IMG/VR virus record: IMGVR_UViG_3300028394_000159
Span: 1 to 38,547 of that record
DNA length: 38,547 nt
Origin: a virus
Direction: 5' to 3' (one strand)
A model generated the notes under the pieces. That model was not told the origin of the DNA, did not search any database, and was given only the letters and a program-made list of their open reading frames with translations. Below are positions 23,191 through 32,317 of this stretch, piece after piece (positions within the stretch are counted from its first letter, which is position 1; every line of letters starts with the position of its first letter). Made by a program: the position numbers and the translations under genes.

Positions 23191-25149
23191 TCACTGGGGT
23201 TGAGGATTGTTTTGGGCACGATTTTGGGCAGCAAACGCATTGGGATCAAATCTAGTGACCAGCTTGCTGTCGCCTGCCGGCGTGGCCATCACCCAGCCTT
23301 CGCCGCCGGGATTGGCCAGATCAGCCTGCCCTTTCAGATACATCTTCAAGGCATGCAGCAATTCAAATGCGTAGAATGATGCTGCCAAGGCCTGTGCATT
23401 GCTGCTGGGACTGTTGAGATATTCCACTATGTTGTTGTACTTGCGAGGGCTCACACGAGACTGCAACCAAGGTCCAAACTCTTGCAACAACTGCTGTGCA
23501 GACTGCAACGGAGCACCCACTTTGGTATTGATAAAATCCACTGCCAGCTTGAATAGATCTGTGATCTGTTGGGCCCGCAATTCAGCAGGATTGAACAAGG
23601 TCTTCATGGCAGCACCTTGTGTGCTTATGATCTGTCGGAGTTGTTTTTCTATATTGCTCTCAGTTGCTAATGCTTTGGGAGTAGCAGGTTTTTCCAACAA
23701 CAATCCTGGAACTGGGTTAAACGAAACCCCACGCAGTGGTTGCCGCGGCTCACCTTGATCTGCATACATTGTGTGCATTGCAATACCTATTTGTGCAGGC
23801 GGCACCCCGGCTTCGGGATCGCCAGAAATACGTTGCCCCATTGCACTCCGTACCGGTATGCGATATTCAATGGTATTGGGCTTGAACACATAGTTGCCGG
23901 CAATCACTGGTGGTGTTTGCATGAACAACAGATCTCCCTTGACATAGCCACGGAAGTTGGGTGGCAGTGCAGCTTCCAGTACTGGAAACAACGCAGCATA
24001 TATCTGTATGAGATCGTCTCTGTTGCCGGATCTAGTACGTTGTATGTCTGCCATCATCTGCGGACTGGTGGCCATGCCGTCATAGCCCTTGGCTTCAAAT
24101 CCAGATCCATCTGTGAGTACAAATTCTCCAGTGGCAGGTTTGCGGCCAAATATCAACGCAGGCTTGCCGTCCCACTTGGCAGTGGTAGTCTGTTGCGGTG
24201 ATTCAGTGGCGTGTTTAACTATGTCCAAGGCTTTTTGTATGCCCGGTGCTCCCATTCGAAATACATAATCTTCCAGATGTTCTATACCTTTGGCACGGCC
24301 ACCTACTCCAGCTTCCGCAGCTTCAATCACTGGGCGTTGATGTTCCACCAAGGCCACATATCCACGATTAACAATGCGATCTCTCAGTCTGGCCAGGAAG
24401 TATGAGTCGCCTTCTTTCACTGTTTGTTCGGGCTCTTGCAATCCTTCTCGGGCTAGATAATCACGGAAGTCTTGCAGTTTGGCATCACGATCAGGATCAC
24501 GGGCCAATGCCGCATAGATTGATTCCACGTTCTTTAGATTGTCACGAGTGGCTCCGCGACCCAACAATACTGATGCCACATAGTCCGGATCCATGCCTCC
24601 CTGAACCAGTTGATCAGAGGCTCGAGAAAACATGCCGTTGGCACCAACTCGGAGTCCTAGTTTTTTAGCTATGCTGCTCATCAGCACATTGCGATTTACA
24701 CCTTTGTAAGCTGAATCTGTTCCGCCGGCATAAAAGAACTGTCCCCAATCCAGATTGGGAAAGAACATGAAGTCGGTCTGCACAAACCCTCGGTTGGCAT
24801 CACCGGCAATGGGTGTTTTAAGATGTACCTCACCTTTTTTAACTACGTATTCTCTAGGATCTAGCCTTTGACTCTGCACAAACTGTGAAAGAATACCAGC
24901 CAGTTGTTCTTTTGAAATTTCATTGAGATCCACTGCGAGATCTAAGTCGCCCGAAGAAGGGGCCTTGCCAGTTGATCCTAGCCAGCGTGTGGGGATGCCA
25001 TCTTCTCCTACTTCGCTAGTAAAATCTATACCAGTGACTTGTTCTATCCATTGGATCGTGGCAGGTACATCTTGACGATTGATACGCTGTGTGAGTGGCT
25101 CGCCCTTGGGCCCTTTGAAAACATTGCCGCCTTCTAGTAAATATCTCAT
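23191..25149 (-). CDS. nucleotidyltransferase plus nucleic-acid-ligase-like fusion (DUF6267-like)
   Basis: Encodes 652 residues. Residues 55-75 carry the nucleotidyltransferase-fold signature (LGSTGKAPSSGDLDLAVD; acidic residues D68, D70), with a third Asp at D126 (VQTDFMFF). Near residue 325, AKWDGKPALIFGR resembles the KxDG adenylation motif of ATP-dependent ligases and capping enzymes, and VKGDLLF near 403 could be a later motif of that fold. This combination fits the DUF6267 family of marine T4-like phages as I remember it. MRYLLEGGNV starts with L-x-E-G, a likely cleavage site for a gp21-type prohead protease, so the protein may be packaged. The C-terminus is helical and Asn/Gln-rich. 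Confidence 0.75.
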   Translation of the reverse strand: MRYLLEGGNVFKGPKGEPLTQRINRQDVPATIQWIEQVTGIDFTSEVGEDGIPTRWLGSTGKAPSSGDLDLAVDLNEISKEQLAGILSQFVQSQRLDPREYVVKKGEVHLKTPIAGDANRGFVQTDFMFFPNLDWGQFFYAGGTDSAYKGVNRNVLMSSIAKKLGLRVGANGMFSRASDQLVQGGMDPDYVASVLLGRGATRDNLKNVESIYAALARDPDRDAKLQDFRDYLAREGLQEPEQTVKEGDSYFLARLRDRIVNRGYVALVEHQRPVIEAAEAGVGGRAKGIEHLEDYVFRMGAPGIQKALDIVKHATESPQQTTTAKWDGKPALIFGRKPATGEFVLTDGSGFEAKGYDGMATSPQMMADIQRTRSGNRDDLIQIYAALFPVLEAALPPNFRGYVKGDLLFMQTPPVIAGNYVFKPNTIEYRIPVRSAMGQRISGDPEAGVPPAQIGIAMHTMYADQGEPRQPLRGVSFNPVPGLLLEKPATPKALATESNIEKQLRQIISTQGAAMKTLFNPAELRAQQITDLFKLAVDFINTKVGAPLQSAQQLLQEFGPWLQSRVSPRKYNNIVEYLNSPSSNAQALAASFYAFELLHALKMYLKGQADLANPGGEGWVMATPAGDSKLVTRFDPNAFAAQNRAQNNPQPQ

Positions 25150-25883
25150 GGTGCTGTACCTGCTTGCATGGCCTGCATGTAGGCCGCGTGTTGTGGATTG
25201 TTCATGTCTATTGGTACCCAGCCTACCCCAAAATTAATTTGAAATTGTCCTGTTCGAGTTCGTCTTATACTGCCATGTTGTGGTTGATTGGCTGCTGCTG
25301 ATGCCGGTGGTGGTGCAACCGGTGAGGCCTGCCCTGCTTGTGCTCCTGGATGGAATTGCAGCAACACTCCTGCTTCATATGCGGCCTGCGCAATCATTTG
25401 AAATCTAGCTAATTCTTGTGTGGCAGGGGTCGCTGCATTGAGACTGCTCAATTGATGCATGCCGGACAGCATGCGATTCATTATGCCATTAGCTTGATCA
25501 ACATAAATCGTGGTGGGATTACCATTGGCATCCACCTGAGATACCATTTGATCCAGATGTTCAAAATCTACACCTCTGAGAAATTCATTGTGTGCTACGA
25601 TTGATTTTATTGATGCTTTCAATTGGAACTTGGCTCGTGAGCTTATCTGCGCGGGGTCTGTGACTCTGTCTGCTGCCATGGCTCGACTCACCTGCTCGGC
25701 CCATTGACGCTGCATGTTTTCTGCACTTTGTCTGACCAACAACGGTGCCTTGGCCAGTGCTTCTAGTTCAGGAGTTGATTTTTGTTGATCCGGCACTTTG
25801 ACTCCCATCTGATCAAGGAATCCCCTGGCGAATGCGCCCACTTCGTTCAGCTTGCTTTTGCCTGTGAGTTCATGGATTTGCAT
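25146..25883 (-). CDS. probable head-associated protein with leader, 245 aa
   Basis: Encodes 245 residues, helical through residue 170, then a Pro/Ala-rich linker and a small C-terminal module (RRTRTGQFQINFGVGWVPID). The start MQIHELTGKSKLNEVGAF contains two I/L-x-E sites like those cut by T4 gp21. The stop overlaps the start of the downstream fusion gene (ATGA), so the two are co-translated. Function unknown. Confidence 0.65.
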   Translation of the reverse strand: MQIHELTGKSKLNEVGAFARGFLDQMGVKVPDQQKSTPELEALAKAPLLVRQSAENMQRQWAEQVSRAMAADRVTDPAQISSRAKFQLKASIKSIVAHNEFLRGVDFEHLDQMVSQVDANGNPTTIYVDQANGIMNRMLSGMHQLSSLNAATPATQELARFQMIAQAAYEAGVLLQFHPGAQAGQASPVAPPPASAAANQPQHGSIRRTRTGQFQINFGVGWVPIDMNNPQHAAYMQAMQAGTAP

Positions 25884-26118
25884 CTGTTTTCCTTACTGAT
25901 CTAGAGAATTTACCGGCATTTTTAGTGCGTATGGCATTGAGGAATTTCCTATTAAGAGCTTCGGCTGTTTCTGCATCAAATTCTTGGTCAATCTGTTCTA
26001 GCAGTCTCACAGCATTGGCTATTATGGTGGCTGCACGATTTTCTATCACCAACCGACGATCTCGTTCGATGTACAGACTGTCCAGTTCTTCCAGAATGCT
26101 GCGTGTTTTCTTTTGCAT
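25870..26118 (-). CDS. conserved helical phage protein, 82 aa
   Basis: Encodes 82 residues, nearly all helical (TRSILEELDSLYIERDRRLV) with a basic tail. The ATG at 26118 is chosen; a TTG three codons earlier sits nearer to the AAAGG and is an alternative. The 3' end overlaps the next gene by 14 bases. A CTAAATA late motif lies just upstream. Function unknown. Confidence 0.65.
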   Translation of the reverse strand: MQKKTRSILEELDSLYIERDRRLVIENRAATIIANAVRLLEQIDQEFDAETAEALNRKFLNAIRTKNAGKFSRSVRKTDANP

Positions 26119-26139
26119 GTAAATCAATGGCCTTTGGAT

Positions 26140-26146
26140 TATTTAG
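26140..26146 (-). promoter_or_regulatory. late-promoter motif CTAAATA, divergent pair
   Basis: GCTAAATAATCC on the minus strand before the 82-aa gene. It forms a back-to-back pair with the plus-strand motif at 26162-26169. Confidence 0.65.
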
Positions 26147-26161
26147 CGATTTCCGGATGTG

Positions 26162-26169
26162 AATAAATA
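26162..26169 (+). promoter_or_regulatory. late-promoter motif AATAAATA (fibre protein)
   Basis: AATAAATA on the plus strand, 21 bases before the ATG at 26191, one base off the T4 consensus TATAAATA. AAGG follows as ribosome-binding site. Confidence 0.7.
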
Positions 26170-26190
26170 TCTATACAAGGATACCAACCA

Positions 26191-27474
26191 ATGACCAGCA
26201 GCATCAACCCGCAAAACATCGACGCCAACTACCCTGTTGCCGGCGTGCCCAACAACACTCAAGGATTCCGTGATAACTTCACCAACATCCAGACCAATTT
26301 TACTTACGCCAAAAACGAGATAACTGATCTGGAAAACAAAGCCATCCTCAAAAGTGCATTGACCGGAACTACCTTGGACAACAACATGGCGGATCAATTG
26401 ATCTACTCTGCGCTGATCCGTGACTTTTCCGGCAGCATCGTGCAAAACACAGTGACCTCAGGATCGGTCACACTGGATTATAGTTCTGGGCATTATCAGA
26501 CTGTGAGCACCAGCGGTAGTGTTAGCCTGGGATTTACCAACTTTCCTGCTGCTGGCACTGTGGGTATGATGCGTGTGCAGATCAACATCACCAACACTGC
26601 ATACACCGTGACTTTGCCTGCTGCGGTGACCCTGGGTATCACTGGCATACAAGGTATCAGTTCTAACGTGATCACTTTTGGAGCAATCGGTTATTACGAA
26701 TTTGGATTTGTGACCAGTGATGGTGGTACTACTATTACTGTGTTTGATTTGAATAGACCTTTAAGTTATTACACCAACACCGTTAATGTGGCAGCTACTA
26801 CTTCAAGCACCAGTACCACCACAGGTGCGTTGATTGTTGCCGGCGGTATGGGCATCGCAGGAAACTTGTACGTAGGCGGTGACATATTTGGTAATGTGAC
26901 TGTGACAGATATTTCTCTTGGCAATGTGTCGGCATCCGGATTCGTCAGTGCCACGGGCAATGTCACAGGCGGTAATGTACGCACAGCCGGATTGATCTCG
27001 GCCACTGGCAATATCACAGGTGGCAATATCATTGGTATTGTTGCTGCCGGATCCAATACAATCACCACTACAGGTAATATCAGTGGCGGCAATCTTATTG
27101 GTATTGTTGCTGCCGGATCCAATACAATCACTACTACAGGTAACATCACCGGTGGCAACATATTGACTGGTGGCCTGGTCAGTGCCACAGCCAATGTCAC
27201 TGGTGGTAATATACGAACTGGTGGTCAGGTGAGTGCTACCGGTAATGCGTTGTTTCTAGCCGGTACCGCAGTACCAGTTGGTGGCACAGCAGGTGCTGGC
27301 ATAATGATGTCTAGCACTACCAATCTTGGTGTGTTCTTTGGATCAGGTGCACCGACAATAGCAGCAGCCCAAGGCAGTCTATATCTCAGGACTGATGGTT
27401 CCAGCACCAGCACAAGGTTGTATGTGAATACCACAGGCAGTACCAGTTGGACTGCTGTGACCACTGCTATCTAA
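26191..27474 (+). CDS. tail fibre-like virion structural protein, 427 aa
   Basis: Encodes 427 residues. The N-terminal 60 (SSINPQNIDANYPVAGVPNN, then TQGFRDNFTNIQTNF) match a module I know from structural proteins of T4-like marine phages. Residues 60-200 are beta-rich, and 245-370 are built of short repeats of the form ATGNVTGGN, typical of fibrous beta structures. Two adjacent 22-residue repeats are encoded by the 66-bp DNA repeat at 27031-27162. The C-terminus (LYLRTDGSSTSTRLYVNTTG) resembles a common fibre end domain. One of the few plus-strand structural genes here, with its own late promoter. Confidence 0.8.
   Translation: MTSSINPQNIDANYPVAGVPNNTQGFRDNFTNIQTNFTYAKNEITDLENKAILKSALTGTTLDNNMADQLIYSALIRDFSGSIVQNTVTSGSVTLDYSSGHYQTVSTSGSVSLGFTNFPAAGTVGMMRVQINITNTAYTVTLPAAVTLGITGIQGISSNVITFGAIGYYEFGFVTSDGGTTITVFDLNRPLSYYTNTVNVAATTSSTSTTTGALIVAGGMGIAGNLYVGGDIFGNVTVTDISLGNVSASGFVSATGNVTGGNVRTAGLISATGNITGGNIIGIVAAGSNTITTTGNISGGNLIGIVAAGSNTITTTGNITGGNILTGGLVSATANVTGGNIRTGGQVSATGNALFLAGTAVPVGGTAGAGIMMSSTTNLGVFFGSGAPTIAAAQGSLYLRTDGSSTSTRLYVNTTGSTSWTAVTTAI
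27031..27162 (+). repeat. tandem 66-bp coding repeat, two copies
   Basis: Two adjacent 66-bp units (27031-27096 and 27097-27162) encode IGIVAAGSNTITTTGN followed by (I/V)xGGN, differing at only a few bases. They lie in the repetitive shaft of the fibre gene and look recently duplicated. Confidence 0.85.
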
Positions 27475-28173
27475 TTTTATTAGAGACATATTGTTCCAAA
27501 TTTCTTCACGATCAGGATCATACGGAACCCATTTGTGACTAGAAATACGTTTATATAATTCTTCAGCAAGAGACTGATTTATTTCTATTCCGGCCACTGG
27601 CATGATTGATTCAATCAACCATCGATAATGTAGCAAAGGCTGTGGCTGTATCTCAGTTCCGCGGCAATCTAAATTTTCTGCAAATTTTTCTTGTTCATCG
27701 TTGCTGGTATCAATGTATCTGGCATTTTGTTGTGAAACATATGCTGATATCAATTTCTTTTGTATTTTTTGTCTCTGTAGAGATTGTTCGGTCTGTATGT
27801 AAAAATTGTGATATTTTTTAATCACATCAATCCCACTGCCACTACTGCACCACCATATACCGCTTTCAGTTTTGTAAGTGTTAAAATCATATATTGGATC
27901 AGATTTTACAATATCCACCCACTGGTCATCTTGTATCAGTTTATCAAATCTTTGGTGTTGCGGCCATTGAAAAATCACGGTAGAATATCCAATGTCACAG
28001 GCCAGCAGTTCGTTGATCAAGAACTCACACCCAGCCCCAACTGCACTTATAACAATCACTTCAAGATCGGGTCTGAGTGCTTGTAAGATTTGCGGCCATT
28101 CTGGCCAGATGTGTCCATGAGCATATCCATCACCAAGGCAAAATATCTTAGTAATATTTGTAGTATTTTCCAT
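27379..28173 (-). CDS. conserved unknown protein, GDSL/SGNH-like N-terminus
   Basis: Encodes 264 residues. The first block IFCLGDGYAHGHIWPEWPQI resembles block I of SGNH/GDSL hydrolases, but the catalytic Ser position reads Gly (GDGY). A later AVGAGCEFL could be block II. An esterase activity is therefore doubtful. The last 32 residues are read antisense through the end of the fibre gene, as no stop occurs at the junction. The ATG at 28173 is chosen over a TTG four codons earlier. It overlaps the gene upstream, with which it seems paired. The gene is AT-rich. Confidence 0.65.
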   Translation of the reverse strand: MENTTNITKIFCLGDGYAHGHIWPEWPQILQALRPDLEVIVISAVGAGCEFLINELLACDIGYSTVIFQWPQHQRFDKLIQDDQWVDIVKSDPIYDFNTYKTESGIWWCSSGSGIDVIKKYHNFYIQTEQSLQRQKIQKKLISAYVSQQNARYIDTSNDEQEKFAENLDCRGTEIQPQPLLHYRWLIESIMPVAGIEINQSLAEELYKRISSHKWVPYDPDREEIWNNMSLIKLDSSGHSSPTGTACGIHIQPCAGAGTISPEI

Positions 28174-28792
28174 GTGCCAGTTCAAATTCTGCTTCGTGAT
28201 ATCTTTTTACCAAACTGTTATTCCACAGATTTGAATCATATAAAAAAGAATTTAGACTTTTCCATCGATCCATGTGTGTTTTGATTTCCATTCCGGACAT
28301 TATATCATAAAATTCTGCTGTGGTTTCTACTATGTCGGCGAACTCTAAGTTACAATAATGTGGAATAGCACCGAATGCCTGCAGATAGTTTTTTGCGGTT
28401 TCTCTTTGTTTGTCGACAAGTTCCATGCCAGTTAAGGAGCTGATATGATCTTGCTTAGAAAAATATAAATGCCAAGCACGAAGCCATCGATAAATTTTGC
28501 TCCTGGTAGTTTCTGTTGTGATTAGAATAACTTGGTCGCACATGGACAGATCCATTTCCCCGGGCCAACAATGTGTACCAATAATTAATTCATGATCTTT
28601 TGCGTTTGACAAAAAAATATTAAATTTGTTTTGATCAAAGTTTGTAAAAGTTGATTCTGAATCACCAATCTTTCCATATGAATGACTCAACGAATCGAGC
28701 CCACCATTTTTATGAACAGGCGAAAACTTGTTTTCTAAAATATCACATAATAATCCGCCACCGGCGTAATGTGGAAAACACAATAATTTCAT
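28148..28792 (-). CDS. conserved unknown protein, 214 aa
   Basis: Encodes 214 residues. The start LLCFPHYAGGGLLCDIL has a glycine-rich turn after a first strand, loosely like the phosphosulfate-binding loop of sulfotransferases, and IGTHCWP and VILITTETTRSKIYRW follow as further strands. A sulfotransferase-like P-loop fold is a guess. The start overlaps the helicase stop (ATGA). AT-rich like its downstream neighbour, so both may be a recent insertion behind the replication genes. Confidence 0.65.
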   Translation of the reverse strand: MKLLCFPHYAGGGLLCDILENKFSPVHKNGGLDSLSHSYGKIGDSESTFTNFDQNKFNIFLSNAKDHELIIGTHCWPGEMDLSMCDQVILITTETTRSKIYRWLRAWHLYFSKQDHISSLTGMELVDKQRETAKNYLQAFGAIPHYCNLEFADIVETTAEFYDIMSGMEIKTHMDRWKSLNSFLYDSNLWNNSLVKRYHEAEFELAHGKYYKYY

Positions 28793-30240
28793 TGGATCGG
28801 CTTCATTTTGCCCAACAACTGCTTGAGTTTGTTGCTCTGCACTTCTGCACCCACTTTGGGTGTGGGATCAAATGGATCCACACCCGGCTTAGGCTGACCA
28901 CGTTCCCAGGCGTTGTTTGAAGTCACTGTCTCTGATGGTGTCACAGTGGCACGAGCCTTGATAGTTTCCATGAAGCTGGGCTTGGAAGCACGTGATCCGG
29001 TATCTCCATCTTCACCACCTTCATCGGTGATTCTCATGGTCTCGATGTTGTATTCCAGATCAATCTTTTGCCCAACACCTGTGGAACTACGCGACTTCAT
29101 GCATTGGATCTGATACTTGCCACGTTCTTTCATGGATCTGCTGGTAAAGATACCAAACACATTGTCTGCTGTGTTGATTTTACTGATACCACCTGCGATG
29201 TGGCTGTGATCAAATTCCACTTCTTCCACTGCTGATCGATTCAACTGCGATGCAGTGACCATGAGTATCTGTAGTTCCTTGGCCAAATTGCGCAGTTCTT
29301 CACTCACATACTTGTCTTTGATAAACTGATCATTGGGATTGACTTTCACACTGATTGGCATCAGCAAGTCCAAGTAGTCAATCATCACAAAGTCCACCCT
29401 CTTGCCTGTTTGTATCTGATACTCTTTTAGATATGATCGGATGTCGTTGATGTTTGATTGTGCTGGCAAGCCTTTGAGCTGATAATTGCCCGACTTCTTG
29501 GCCATCATCTTGACCTTGAGCTCAGTGGTGTCAATGTCTCTGCGGATGTCTTTGGTGCTCATGTTGGTGAGCATGGCATCTGTTCGCAAGCCGGTCAAGT
29601 CTTCACTCAATTCCAGTGTCACATACACACCACTCAATCCTTGTTGCAACCAGTTCAGTGCGATATTCATCATGACCAATGATTTGCCCGACCCCGAACC
29701 ACCTGCAAAAATGTTCAGCTCGCCTCTACTGAATCCGCCATACAGCAGTCTATCCATTTGTGGCCAGCCTGTTGACACTTGACCTCCTGAATTGAAGTAT
29801 TTGTTGATGCGCTCGCTGGGATTGGCAAAATAATCTGTGCCCATGTCCTTGGTCAGACTGATCTGTACTGCATCTTTGATCAGCTTTTCAACCGGGCCGT
29901 AGTCGCCTTTTTCCAACAAGTCTGCTGCTGCCAAGATCGCACGTTCCAGTTCTTGTCTGCGAGTGAATGACTCAAACTCTTCCATGAACCATTCATAGTG
30001 CCCTTCATTCAAGTCGGGCACTGGTTGCAGTTTTAGTCCAGTGGTAGCTGAGATCTGCGTGATATCTGGCAGAGTCTTGTGCTTTTCGCTGTGCTCTTTG
30101 ATAAATGCTGCTGCTTCTCTTAGGCTTTTATCAAAGTTCTCTGGATTGTAGATGTTCTGGATGCGCACATAGCTGGCAGCATCTTCCAACATCATTTCCA
30201 GGAATAGTTTCTGTACGTCAATTCCGTATTCTTTTAACAA
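28789..30240 (-). CDS. 41: replicative DNA helicase, DnaB/gp41 family
   Basis: Encodes 483 residues. The RecA-like core has Walker A GGSGSGKS near residue 190, Walker B VDFVMIDYLDLL near 305, and TASQLNRSAVEE, the sensor region of DnaB-family helicases. The N-terminal 140 residues are helical, as in gp41. The C-terminal 70 are polar and probably disordered. The start is TTG at 30240 with AAGGAAG eight bases upstream, overlapping the primase gene by 23 bases. It should unwind DNA at the phage replication fork and work with the primase upstream. Confidence 0.92.
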   Translation of the reverse strand: MLKEYGIDVQKLFLEMMLEDAASYVRIQNIYNPENFDKSLREAAAFIKEHSEKHKTLPDITQISATTGLKLQPVPDLNEGHYEWFMEEFESFTRRQELERAILAAADLLEKGDYGPVEKLIKDAVQISLTKDMGTDYFANPSERINKYFNSGGQVSTGWPQMDRLLYGGFSRGELNIFAGGSGSGKSLVMMNIALNWLQQGLSGVYVTLELSEDLTGLRTDAMLTNMSTKDIRRDIDTTELKVKMMAKKSGNYQLKGLPAQSNINDIRSYLKEYQIQTGKRVDFVMIDYLDLLMPISVKVNPNDQFIKDKYVSEELRNLAKELQILMVTASQLNRSAVEEVEFDHSHIAGGISKINTADNVFGIFTSRSMKERGKYQIQCMKSRSSTGVGQKIDLEYNIETMRITDEGGEDGDTGSRASKPSFMETIKARATVTPSETVTSNNAWERGQPKPGVDPFDPTPKVGAEVQSNKLKQLLGKMKPIQ

Positions 30241-31201
30241 GTTGTTTCTTCCTTAGTTCTATTTTGATCTTGCTGGTGTTTCTGTTTTCAAATATAGTTA
30301 GCAGAGTCGCCACACGCCCGTAACGAACCACTGAGTCATTCACATCTTTGATGTCCGCAGGCCAAGGTGGCATGCTCACTGCCCAGCCCAGTTCCACTGC
30401 ACGATCCACCAGTTCCATGCCAGACAAGTCTTGGTCTGGCACCACTGTTATTTCCTTGCCTAGACTGCGAATCAACCTGGCCTGTTCATCTGATACGGTG
30501 CTGTGCATCACTGCCAGGCCGCCGATGCTGAGCGCATCAAATATTCCTTCTACCACGATTGCATGAGTCCAATCCTTGTGCTGTAGGTCTGTGCCAAACA
30601 CATACCCGGGTTGGCTATTGCTGATGTATTTGGGAGTGCGATCATCCAAGAATCTCTGTGTGTGTCCTACTATGCAATTGTCATGGATGAATGGAATGAT
30701 CACGCTGGGTCGATGTTTCCATGCTTGTTCTGGATGATCTTGTATCATCACAGGATAGTCATCGGGCACACACCTGAGCCTTAGATACTCTCTACGCAGA
30801 TCTTCGCCTGTCAATAACTCACTCAATGGTGGCAGTTCTTGTTCGTCAAATTGTATATCCGCCAAAGTATTGAATATGCGTTGGCGATCATCTATGATAC
30901 CGTGTATGCTGCGATGACGCAGACTTTCCAAGTTTAACGCATCAATCTCTGCGTCAGGCACACCTAACCAGCCCAAGAGCCTGCGGGCCTTAAAACTCAA
31001 CGAACGGCCAAGGATAAAGCTGGCGGTGTAGGTGCAATTGAAGCAGTGATAACTCCAACCTGTTTCTGTGGGTTTGAGGCCTCCGCGGCTTCTCTTATCT
31101 GCTGTACTACCGTTATGAGCACAGCAAACAGCGTTAAACGACATCCACCCCGAAGGTGTGGCTTTTCGTTTCGCAGGCAGATAACCAAGGATGTCTAGCA
31201 T
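30218..31201 (-). CDS. 61: DNA primase, gp61/DnaG type
   Basis: Encodes 327 residues. The N-terminal zinc-binding part has CCAHNG and HCFNC near residues 26-60. The TOPRIM core appears as AIVVEGIFDALSIGG near 212 and VVPDQDLSGMELVDRA near 255. Length and order match T4 gp61. It makes RNA primers for lagging-strand synthesis with the helicase encoded next, to which it is coupled by overlap. Only a poor -10-like sequence is seen upstream of the ATG. Confidence 0.9.
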   Translation of the reverse strand: MLDILGYLPAKRKATPSGWMSFNAVCCAHNGSTADKRSRGGLKPTETGWSYHCFNCTYTASFILGRSLSFKARRLLGWLGVPDAEIDALNLESLRHRSIHGIIDDRQRIFNTLADIQFDEQELPPLSELLTGEDLRREYLRLRCVPDDYPVMIQDHPEQAWKHRPSVIIPFIHDNCIVGHTQRFLDDRTPKYISNSQPGYVFGTDLQHKDWTHAIVVEGIFDALSIGGLAVMHSTVSDEQARLIRSLGKEITVVPDQDLSGMELVDRAVELGWAVSMPPWPADIKDVNDSVVRYGRVATLLTIFENRNTSKIKIELRKKQLVKRIRN

Positions 31202-31239
31202 CCGTATAGTTTAACAGATTGTTTGAGCAATCGCAACAG

Positions 31240-32310
31240 TTATCGGTATTGTACGTTGCGGATTAGTCCGTTTGAGAATACCACTGTTGCTGCCAGCGAG
31301 CCCTGGAACTGCAATGGTAGGTATCCCGATCCACCATTGGTCACTGTGACATAGGCCACACCACCATTGCCACTGGCCGATGCCACTGCTTCGGCGCCAG
31401 CACCATTGCCCAGGATCTGCACATATGGTGGAGCCACATAATATTGGCCCGGATAAGTCACGCTGATTCCTGTGACCACACCATCCACCACCGTGGCCGT
31501 GCCACTGGCACCATATCCAATGCTGTTGTTCATGGCCAATCTCAACAAGGGATGGAATCCTACTATGTTGAAATAGTCGCTGACCGTGGCATCATAATAC
31601 TCACGTGCTTCGGATACATCTGTCCAAACTGCTTCGTAGTTTTCGGCAGCCTGGACCTTGACTGTGCCTGTGTAATGCACAAGATCAAACTTAACAGTGG
31701 TAAAAGCTGTTTGATTTGTGTTGATATAGCTGGAATAGAATTCAGTCTGTTGTATGCTGTTGATGGGCTGCGGAGTCAGCGCCCAGTCAGGGAATGCAGT
31801 AGGCGCAGCACCAACATACTGATTCTTGCCATATAGATCAGGCACGGTACAGACTGCACTGGGGATAAAACTGGGGAATATGCTGTCCACGATATTGCAA
31901 TCAGCCCGAGCTGCGCTGTCTGCATTGGTATAAACTGCCTGCACATAGTCGCCGGCTGTACGTTGTATGCTGTAGCTGGCCGGTTGCGATTGAATGTTGA
32001 TGGTATCTGCACTGTTGAGAACCACTTTAACACGCCCTGTGCTGGCACTGAGTGTTTCCATGTCCTTGGCCAACAGCAGCTGGCCGCCGGCTTGGTCGAT
32101 CAGGCGGAACACAAATGTGCTGCCGGTGATGTTCACAGGTTTTTCATCTTGATTGATGAACTCAAACAACAGAACGTTGTCAACACCTTTGTTGATGGTC
32201 AGGGTTTTTGCATACACAGGGTCATACCTCGCAGTAAAGTATCCTCCACTGGTGTCCACTAATAGCACTCGTGTGATTTGTTGGTAAAGATAAGCGGTGG
32301 TAGAATACAT
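31240..32310 (-). CDS. virion structural protein, baseplate/fibre-like, 356 aa
   Basis: Encodes 356 residues. Residues 30-130 (INKGVDNVLLFEFINQDEKP, then VNITGSTFVFRLID) resemble the beta-sandwich of BppU-type baseplate proteins. Residues 265-350 contain two copies of a Gly-rich motif (VTYPGQYYVAPPYVQILGNG; VTNGGSGY) known from repeated virion domains of marine phages. A GATAAATA late motif stands eight bases upstream of the ATG region. Exact place in the particle unknown. Confidence 0.75.
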   Translation of the reverse strand: MYSTTAYLYQQITRVLLVDTSGGYFTARYDPVYAKTLTINKGVDNVLLFEFINQDEKPVNITGSTFVFRLIDQAGGQLLLAKDMETLSASTGRVKVVLNSADTINIQSQPASYSIQRTAGDYVQAVYTNADSAARADCNIVDSIFPSFIPSAVCTVPDLYGKNQYVGAAPTAFPDWALTPQPINSIQQTEFYSSYINTNQTAFTTVKFDLVHYTGTVKVQAAENYEAVWTDVSEAREYYDATVSDYFNIVGFHPLLRLAMNNSIGYGASGTATVVDGVVTGISVTYPGQYYVAPPYVQILGNGAGAEAVASASGNGGVAYVTVTNGGSGYLPLQFQGSLAATVVFSNGLIRNVQYR

Positions 32311-32317
32311 ATCCTAT

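Noticed and set aside
26769-27200. Minus-strand open frame of 143 codons opposite the fibre gene
   Set aside because: Its regular Pro/Val/Leu pattern is just the reverse reading of the fibre repeats.
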